Source: Trichosporon coremiiforme (taxonomy: Eukaryota > Basidiomycota > Tremellomycetes > Trichosporonales > Trichosporonaceae). Taken from it: DNA of 64,000 bases. The notes beneath the pieces were generated by a model. It had not been told where the DNA came from, searched no databases, and saw only the letters and a list, made by a program, of their open reading frames with translations. Positions 57,263-64,000 of the stretch are shown piece after piece. The stretch covers positions 186,001 to 250,000 of the forward strand of contig BCJJ01000029.1 of NCBI GenBank assembly GCA_039545355.1, given 5' to 3'. Both the position numbers and the translations under genes were made by a program. Position 1 is the first letter of the stretch. Each line of letters opens with the position of its first letter.

Positions 57263-58892
57263 ATGTGGTACGTTGGCCGCTAAACCCTGCGGAAACCCTC
57301 TCGTTCTGGACCAGATAGCCCGTTCGGCTCCTTCCAGCATTCCCAATGTTACTCCGGAGCTGTGGACGCAGTTGGAGGTGGAGCGGGCGTGCTCGATCTA
57401 GATCTGGGCGAAGGGGCGCGGCGGAACTGGGCATCACACGTCCGGGGTGAAGATTGACGGTTCTCGCAGCAAGCACATTTTGAACGCCCAGGTGTCCGTC
57501 AGGGCGCCGTGCTGCCAGAAGTGGTTTGACGTAAGTGTCTCGAAGGCTTGGGATCTGCGCGTTCTCAAGGTCTGCAGCAAGACTTGGCCGATGCTGCAGA
57601 CTGGCCTGTCGTCATGCGCCTTCCCGCACCATCTTCGGCAAACAATTGCAGGCGCGAAGGGAGGAAGGAGAAGGATCCATAGGAGAAGGCAGAGGGTTCG
57701 TCGCAGGGCTGGACGGCCGGGGGGGCCGAGGACTGCAGTCTGGAGCCAGCGTTGAGGCTAGAAGAGCAGATGATCAGGTCTTCCCTGGTTGACGTTTCCA
57801 GGCTCACGGCGAGCGCGATTTGGCTGGCGGAGTGCGAATCAGATAGTTTCCCGTTGGGCTGTGGGCACACCGTCCCAGCCCAGCACGGCGAGCCCGCGTG
57901 TGTGCCTTTCCCCGCGGCTGACCCCGGCGTACCGGGCACGCCCGTGCCCAGGTGCTCAAGTGCCCATTCCGCACTTGGCGAGCTTGAATGACCCAGGGCC
58001 CGAGGCAAGAGCATCGAGTCGCATCAGCCGCACTCGCGCACTCAACCACAAAACCTAAACTGGACCTCCGGACTCGAAGCCTCCGCTGCTCCCCTTACGT
58101 CACACGGACCTCTGGTCTGCTTATCCCTCCCACGCCGCGGGCCCCAAACCCCCTCCGCTCTCTCGGCGCCCGGCGTCTCCATCACCACTTCCTTCCCGCG
58201 CCGCCTTGCACTGCCTCCCGCCGCCGAATTCTTGCTGATTCATCGTTCAACAGTGTCCCGAATGCCATGCTGAGAAGTCCGATCATCCCCTCCGGCGCAC
58301 GACGGAGATGGTCTTCATGTGCAAGAAGGTGAGCGGTGCCGCACAGAATGCATCTAGCGACACAACCCCGCTGACAGCCTCACAGTGCAAGAAGGCGTTC
58401 CGCAAAGACATGACCCAATACGAAGAGGCCGACGAGTACTGCCCAAACTGCGACAACCACTACGTGAGTACAGCATGAATCAAGTTGACTCAACCGGGGG
58501 CAACTCGCCGCCGCTTATCGGTTGAGTGGGGTCGTCGACATGTGATGCGGAGCCGTCTCTGTCGAGCTGAGCAGCGTGCCTGAGTTGGAACCAAGATCTG
58601 CGGAAACTCAGCGGGGAGTGCCCCTGGATATCCTCGGATAAATCCCTGATCTCGACGCGTCAGCGATGCCCAACTTTTCCTTCGATAAGTCGTTCTATGG
58701 CTGACACCTGAATCTCAGGTTATCGAGGCCAAGGAACCGAAAGCTATGCTTGGCGTGGAGGGAGAGGATGCCCGCGTCGACAACCGTATGCTTAAAGATG
58801 ATCGTGAAAAGGAACGTGAGGGAAGGAGCTTGTTCGGTCGGGATCTCAGCGACAAGATTGAGACCCCTATCTGGAAGACCCAGAAGGAGTGA
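57263..58892 (+). CDS. Small CHY-type zinc-finger protein
   Basis: Five exons (57263-57267, 57470-57530, 58254-58328, 58386-58463, 58719-58892) give 130 residues. The product begins MCKHILNAQVSVRAPCC, runs through WFDCPECHAEKSDH, MVFMCKKCKKAFRKDM and DEYCPNCDNHYV, and ends in a charged tail. Ligands fit a CHY zinc finger: C2, H4, C16, C17, C23, C26, H27, H33, C45, C48, C66, C69. The first exon is just ATGTG, and C2 is completed across the splice joint. Reading straight through intron 1 would instead place Ser before the Lys-His and meets an in-frame TAG upstream, which supports the tiny exon. Fungal relatives as I recall them start with the same M-C-K-H. Introns of 202, 723, 57 and 255 nt far exceed the 393 coding bases. 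Its cellular role is not established. Confidence 0.88.
57268..57469 (+). other. Intron 1 of the CHY gene
   Basis: Donor GTACGT immediately after ATGTG; acceptor TCTCGCAG with an ATTGAC branch-like site. The frame of exon 2 extends back into the intron to a TAG at about 57414, which is the apparent coding signal that may mislead gene finders. Confidence 0.8.
57531..58253 (+). other. Intron 2 of the CHY gene, 723 nt
   Basis: Strong GTAAGT donor and TTCAACAG acceptor with a GCTGAT branch-like element. The distal half (58070-58250) is C/T-rich, resembling a leader, so an internal promoter for a shorter transcript is possible. No conserved coding sequence is seen inside. Confidence 0.7.
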
Positions 58893-61800
58893 GGGCATGA
58901 ATTTTATCCGTTCAAGACCTATCTGATCTTGGCCCCTGATTCAGTTACACGAGTCATTGAGTGGAAAGCAGGAGCGAGCAACAAGAAGAGGGGACGTATA
59001 CAAAGACGGCAGAAGAAGTTCCCGACGTCCTCAGAGAGGCGCCCGCAGCGACGGGAGTCGGACTGGTCGGCAGTCTCGCGCGCAGCCCGGGAAATATAGA
59101 GGTGGGCGGGCCGCGGAGATCGGCAGATCGACAGGCGGCGAGTCTACCGTCGACATCCTGGCGGCCACCACAAGGAATTCGGTAGATAACTGCTCAGCTC
59201 AACCCGAGCTCGCCCTGTTGGCCAGGTTTGGTCACCGCGTATATGCTCATAGAGGTACAGTGACTTAGCAGAGAAGGAGAAGGGGTCGAGGTCGCTCAAA
59301 TGCTGCACGCATGAATATTTCCTCCTCTATGGTCTAGAATGACTCTATAACCGCAAAGCTCTTGCCAAGTCTCATCCTCGTGGGACTCAGCAATGTGCGC
59401 TGCTGCAAAGTCAGGGTCGACGCTGCCGCTCTAGCAATCTCGCTTTCGTCGCATAAGATATCACCGCAGCCGTAAATAGTACTAGATTCAAGATCTATCC
59501 TGATGACCCTTCCGCAGCGGCACATGTGCGCACTGCCTGCCATTAATTGGGTTTTCCGACGGAAGCGAGGCAGATTGAACTGAGTCGTGAACACGCAGCA
59601 GGTCATCGCTCGGTGCATGCGACTTCGGCGCTGCAAGGAAGGAAAAATGTCCTGAAAGCTGCTACAGGTTGACCAACGCTGCTGCAGTGCGTAGTGAGAG
59701 CGATACAAAATCTCGAACTACCCCCCTCTTCGCATCACCTGGCCTTTCCCGCTCTCCGAGGCCTCCACCTTGCCGGCCCGGCCGCAGGCTCCGCTCAGTC
59801 TGCGCTCGGCCCTGCGACCACCGCCTGCGTTGTTCAACCGATCACAGATTCGCTTGGGACATTTTCGCTGCGCTAAACAAAAACGGAGACAACGAGGGAG
59901 CAGGAGACCCGATGGATGGTGCTGAATCACTGTACTTATCCCAGATATCTGATCGGACAGAGAGTCTCCGCTCGTGCGACGCTCAAGCGCAAATTCTGCG
60001 ATCTTGGTCCCCCTCGTTCTAGGGCTTCCGACGACTGCAACAGTCGGTCTAGCCCCTTGTTTGCGGCCTTGTCCGCCATCCACCGAGTTGACTCTCCCTG
60101 CATCAAGCTCTCGATACGATCACGATCGGCTCCACCCAAAGCCTGGTGATCGAGCCACCCTACGACCACCCCGCGGAATGGTTTTGCAATATGGGTGGGC
60201 ATGTTCCCAACAAGTGTACTCGCCCGCATGCCTCCGTCTCTCAACGACTACGGCCGTACACGGATTGCCCCGAGGATGCTTGGAAACGTTTGCGACTTAC
60301 ATTCCGCAGCACGGCCGGCCGGCACGGAGGACTCTTGACGTCGGTGACGTGGAGCTGATGCCGGCGTGCAGCCCTGCCCTCTGTTGTGGTCACGGGGACT
60401 CAACCGAGGCTTCAAGGTTCACTTCAGATTAATCCCGGATTCAATGGCTCGTTGTACGGGGGCATGTGACCGACACATGCTGGCTGGTCTCGTCATCCGT
60501 GGCACTCGTTTCACCGGTTCGCGTAGTCGTCGCTGCCGCCCGGCCCGGAGTTGTTCCACGAGCACCAGTGGAGGTTCGCGGGATGGCTCGCGAGCTTGTA
60601 GTGCGGTGGTGCTGTGAACAAGGCAGCGACCCAATGACGAGCTCTCAACGCCAGCTTAGCCTGATTTATTCAGTGTGGCATTGACACTCCATCCAGCCCC
60701 TTGTGGGAGCGCAGGGAAGCCGCGGTAGAGCGACGAGTGCGCATCGTCGTCGGCCCTTGCTGTGCTCTCGAGGCTAGGATGGCGGCTCTGGCCACTTAAT
60801 AGACGGATCTGGTGGGCTTGCACTGATTTGCGAGGAAGCAGTAGAGAAGGTCGTTGGACGAGCATTGGTGGGCGGGCAAACCCCAGCCACCTGGTATTCC
60901 GCCATGCCGCGGCCCCACGCCCACCTCTCCTCCTTTGGGGCAAGGTCCGGTGGAGACAGGTGGCACGCGGCCGGCCTCCTGTCCAAACAACCAACCGACG
61001 GTTGCTCGCATCCGGCCCCGGAGTGACCTCGCCAGGTCAACTTAGCGCACCCCTGTTCCTGCATGCCTCATCTACCCTTCACAGACAAGCCTATTGGGGT
61101 TTGCTTACCGACCATGGTAATATTCAATGCCTTGCCCTGCGCGGCCAAACCGTTCGAGATCCAGGTGCCGGTACAGCACAGCGGCAGTACCATGCGCTGC
61201 CAGGTTAGTCACCCTGCAGCTGCAGCCTTCCATTGCCATCCCCGTTAACTCAAACTGGACCGCTAAGGCAACGTGCACCAGCGGGCCGACAGCCGCCAGG
61301 ATGACGGCATCCGAGCAACGGCGCAGACACCGATTCGAGGCGTCTGGCTCGGTTATTCACCCGCATTGCGCTTACGCGATAGGGACGATGTACGACACAC
61401 CCCTCTTATATTGCATAGCCACATCCAGTGGAGCTAGTGGAATGCAATACACATACAACGGTGATCCACTTGTCCTGGATGAGGCAGTGGGTCCACCCCA
61501 CCCCGAGAAATTCGACGCAAAAGCACAACTCGCAGTCGCTGACAGCCACAGACTGAAGTAGAGGCGTACATGTGGCTCGTGGGCGCCCTCAGTGGAGAGG
61601 AAGTAGGCTGTCAAGCGCCCGTGGGAAGGGGAAACCCCACGGCTTAGCACTCTTCCAAACAGACAGGCGTCTCTACCACCAAATTGCTCAGAAGCATGCC
61701 TCTGGCTACACTGACGACAGGAGAACGCCAATGCTCATAATCCCCAAGACATCTCAACAGTCGTCAGACGACTCTCGGTAGACAATGGACAGATTCTTGA

Positions 61801-64000
61801 GTTTTCTGGGTTTCTGAGAAATCCTGGGTGATGCCCACACGATGGACGCGTTGGAGTCCCAGCTCGTCTGAGGGTTGATTGGATGCGGCGGGCTTGCGTT
61901 CTAGTACGATGAGTGCTCGCTCGAGTGATAGATGCTGCTCCAGGTACTCACCGACAGGCCGAGTAACCACTGAACCGAAAAACTAACCGTGCTTATTGTC
62001 CTGAAGGCAACGTGCTGTTCTCTTGTTCAGAGATCTGCCTGACTTGACCTACATTGAAGGGCTGAGGCAGTTGAAGGCCAGTTCACAAGTGGCAGCGACA
62101 TGCGGGACACCGATGATGGTCATCCACCTGAATGCCTCGCGCTACTTCACTTTGCGTTCGACAGACACCAACGTGAGGACCTCAGCGTCATCAGTTGTGG
62201 CAGAGCCTGCAGGGGTGCGGAGCATTGTCCGCTTCCGCATCCAGATCCACCACGACTGCATCCCCATCCCGCCCATCGCTACGCGGTGCCTGCGCCTCGA
62301 CGCCACCGGGCTGCCGAGCAGCCAGCGAACTCCCTGCCCGACTTCGATACATCACTGGCCAGCGTGAATGTTTTGTCGACTCATGAACCTGACCCCTGCG
62401 GGCAATTGCGGCCACCACCCTGTTGAATCTGCGGCTACGGCCAAGAGATCCGCGGCGCCGCACAGGCGCCGGCGGCCCTTTCTGCTCCGCCCTACGCACC
62501 ACAATGCACCAAGGCTCGACCACGGAGTACCTGAAACCTTATAATTCCTAACGAAAACTGGAGCGTGCATGGAACGAACGAACGACGCAGATCTCGCGGA
62601 ACACACGCGTCATTGGCGTCAGCGGCGGCGCCACAGGGTCATGGAGAACACGAGGTTACCCCATCGCCTGCGACTGTGCGCTCCCATGCGGAGGGGCGGC
62701 CGTCGTGTCACCGCGGGGACGTGATCTGCGAGGAACTCGAACTCTGTAAAGCATGGCGCAATACGGGACTGGGTACTGGGTAGTAACTGCGGAGCCGCTT
62801 TACGAAGGCCCGCGCCGGCGACCTGCCAGGCGACCACTGGGTGTCGAGTCGCCGGCGGTCCACGCTGCTTTCTTCGATAAGCATGGACCTCCATTCACAG
62901 TCGGGTCCGTCCCAGGCCATGAATGCCTTGCATGCCGTTCTGCGCGGACAAGGACTACCCCACCAGTCCTTCCATGGGCGATTTGATTTTTACCATGGGC
63001 CACTGTAACCCTCACTCCACCCCGACTTGCGAGCTTCTCCATCACAGGCAGTCTGCAACTTAATCTAAGGATTGTGCAGATGCTTCGTGTACGCAGATTG
63101 GTTATCTGGACATAGCATACCGCACACTTTGCACGTGCCCTCAGAAGTGCGCAGCGCGTTACGAGGAGACTGGCTTATGTGACCACCACCGCTGACCTAT
63201 TTACCTATTAACGCCCCTGCCTAACAGATCGTCTCGCAGCGAATTCCGACGTTCGCTCTCAAGTCGCTATCGCCGAAGCACTGTACACCGATGCATACCG
63301 GGCATGCCGTGCATGCCGCGGGCTAGTAGCGCACTGGGTCCGCCGTCTCTTCGTCTGGTGGGTCACGCGAGGCTCCCGGATCCGAATGACCTGGCTGCCT
63401 CCGCGGGCGCTCGACGACGGCCCCGCAGCTCGGCGCACGGCCCCGGTGCACGCTGGCGGAGTCTTCGTCAACTGAAAAAGCACGGTCAAGCACCGCGCAC
63501 GTAGGCTCGTGGGTGTTTTTTTGGCCCGGAATACGGTCGCATGCGTGTGTGCGGGGCGTGCGGGCATGGACGGTACGGATGTGGGCGTGTCCCCGGGACG
63601 TTACATCGGGCCTGCGGAGGATATGCTTCTGTCGCAGCTCGGGGTCGTGGGCAGCAGGTAGAGTAGCGGGTCTCTCACCCGCCTGTGGAAATGAATCATA
63701 CGCGTCCCAGTACGTATGCACCGGGAAGGCGTTGCATGTGCTGGGCTGCTCCCCTCTAGCTTTACCTCGAGGAGCAGGGGCATACGATCGATGATGACAA
63801 CTCTGGGTGCGCTGGAGCGTTGACGCTGGCATCAGAGACAGTACGGACGCGGGCATTCTGGTTGCTGGCTATGCATGAATGCTATCGTAAGATGATACGG
63901 GCTGCTACAAGATAACGTCTAACGAGTGTCTATCCAAGATATAGGATGTCGGAGGGGCCAACTCAACTTCGAACAACCGGTCCTAACCCATCTAATGCTA
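58893..64000. other. Gene-poor right end
   Basis: Five kilobases with no supported gene on either strand. The longest frames (148-177 codons at 60762-61208 and 63323-63856) have no recognisable motif, promoter or intron structure. A GCATGCC palindrome pair lies at 63297-63322. A GCGGGTCTCTCACCCGC hairpin near 63667-63683 resembles a tRNA-Glu anticodon arm but lacks the rest of a tRNA. Confidence 0.5.

Noticed and set aside
57447..57755. Reading the CHY gene from a GTG or upstream frame without intron 1
   Set aside because: It replaces the ligand Cys by Ser, meets an in-frame TAG upstream and lacks an ATG; the five-base exon restores the family's start.
63630..63700. tRNA-Glu-like anticodon hairpin near 63667-63683
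   Set aside because: No B box, T arm or acceptor stem accompanies it.
1..64000. CRISPR arrays, rRNA genes, telomeric repeats, recognisable retrotransposon genes
   Set aside because: I looked for regularly spaced repeats, TTAGGG-type arrays and reverse-transcriptase or integrase motifs on both strands and found none.

Overview
The window is nuclear DNA of a GC-rich filamentous or yeast-like fungus, most likely a basidiomycete of the Tremellomycetes (Cryptococcus/Trichosporon side). This rests on many short introns (mostly 35-60 nt) with GTRNGT donors, CTRAC/CTAAC branch points close to the acceptor, pyrimidine-rich leaders, and protein types typical of that group: a TOK1-type potassium channel, a kelch-BTB Ral2-like protein, a rhodanese-USP deubiquitinase and a Zn2Cys6 regulator. 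The assignment is inference from gene style, not from a database match. Exon joints below were worked out by hand from splice signals and reading phase; every joined gene keeps an open frame of whole codons.

Layout. 1-157 (-): 5' end of a secreted protein, probably an aspartic peptidase. 3828-7844 (+): DOA4/USP8-like deubiquitinase, six exons. 8290-9147 (+): unknown intronless protein behind a clear TATA box. 14928-18051 (+): kelch-BTB protein with a long leader. 19077-20867 (+): a striking His/Gly-rich low-complexity protein. 21371-21478 (+): tRNA-Leu(CAA) with an intron. 21751-26103 (-): TOK1-like two-pore potassium channel with a tail of about 950 residues. 27750-29936 (+): Zn2Cys6 transcription factor, eight exons. 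30662-31528 (+): LURP-one-related protein. 31612-32623 (-): RRM/ALYREF-like mRNA-export adaptor, divergent from 33411-35257 (+): THP3/LENG8-type SAC3/GANP protein, nine exons. 36178-38723 (-): GNAT-fold protein with a 788-nt intron. 54212-56526 (-): unknown protein with a His/Asn repeat, divergent from 57263-58892 (+): small CHY zinc-finger protein whose first coding exon is only five bases.

Gene-poor DNA separates these islands: about 0.9-3.8 kb, 9.1-13.7 kb, 38.7-54.2 kb and 58.9-64 kb. I saw no recognisable transposon protein, CRISPR array or rRNA in them. They hold a 23-base poly-G run, dispersed GGCATGCC palindromes and a few weak coding candidates (notably 51.4-53.0 kb, minus strand).

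Functionally the window is a housekeeping and regulatory mixture rather than a gene cluster for one pathway. The most coherent pair is the divergent mRNA-export/processing couple at 31.6-35.3 kb. The least explained proteins are the His/Gly-rich protein, the giant channel tail, and the unknown proteins at 8.3 and 54-56 kb.
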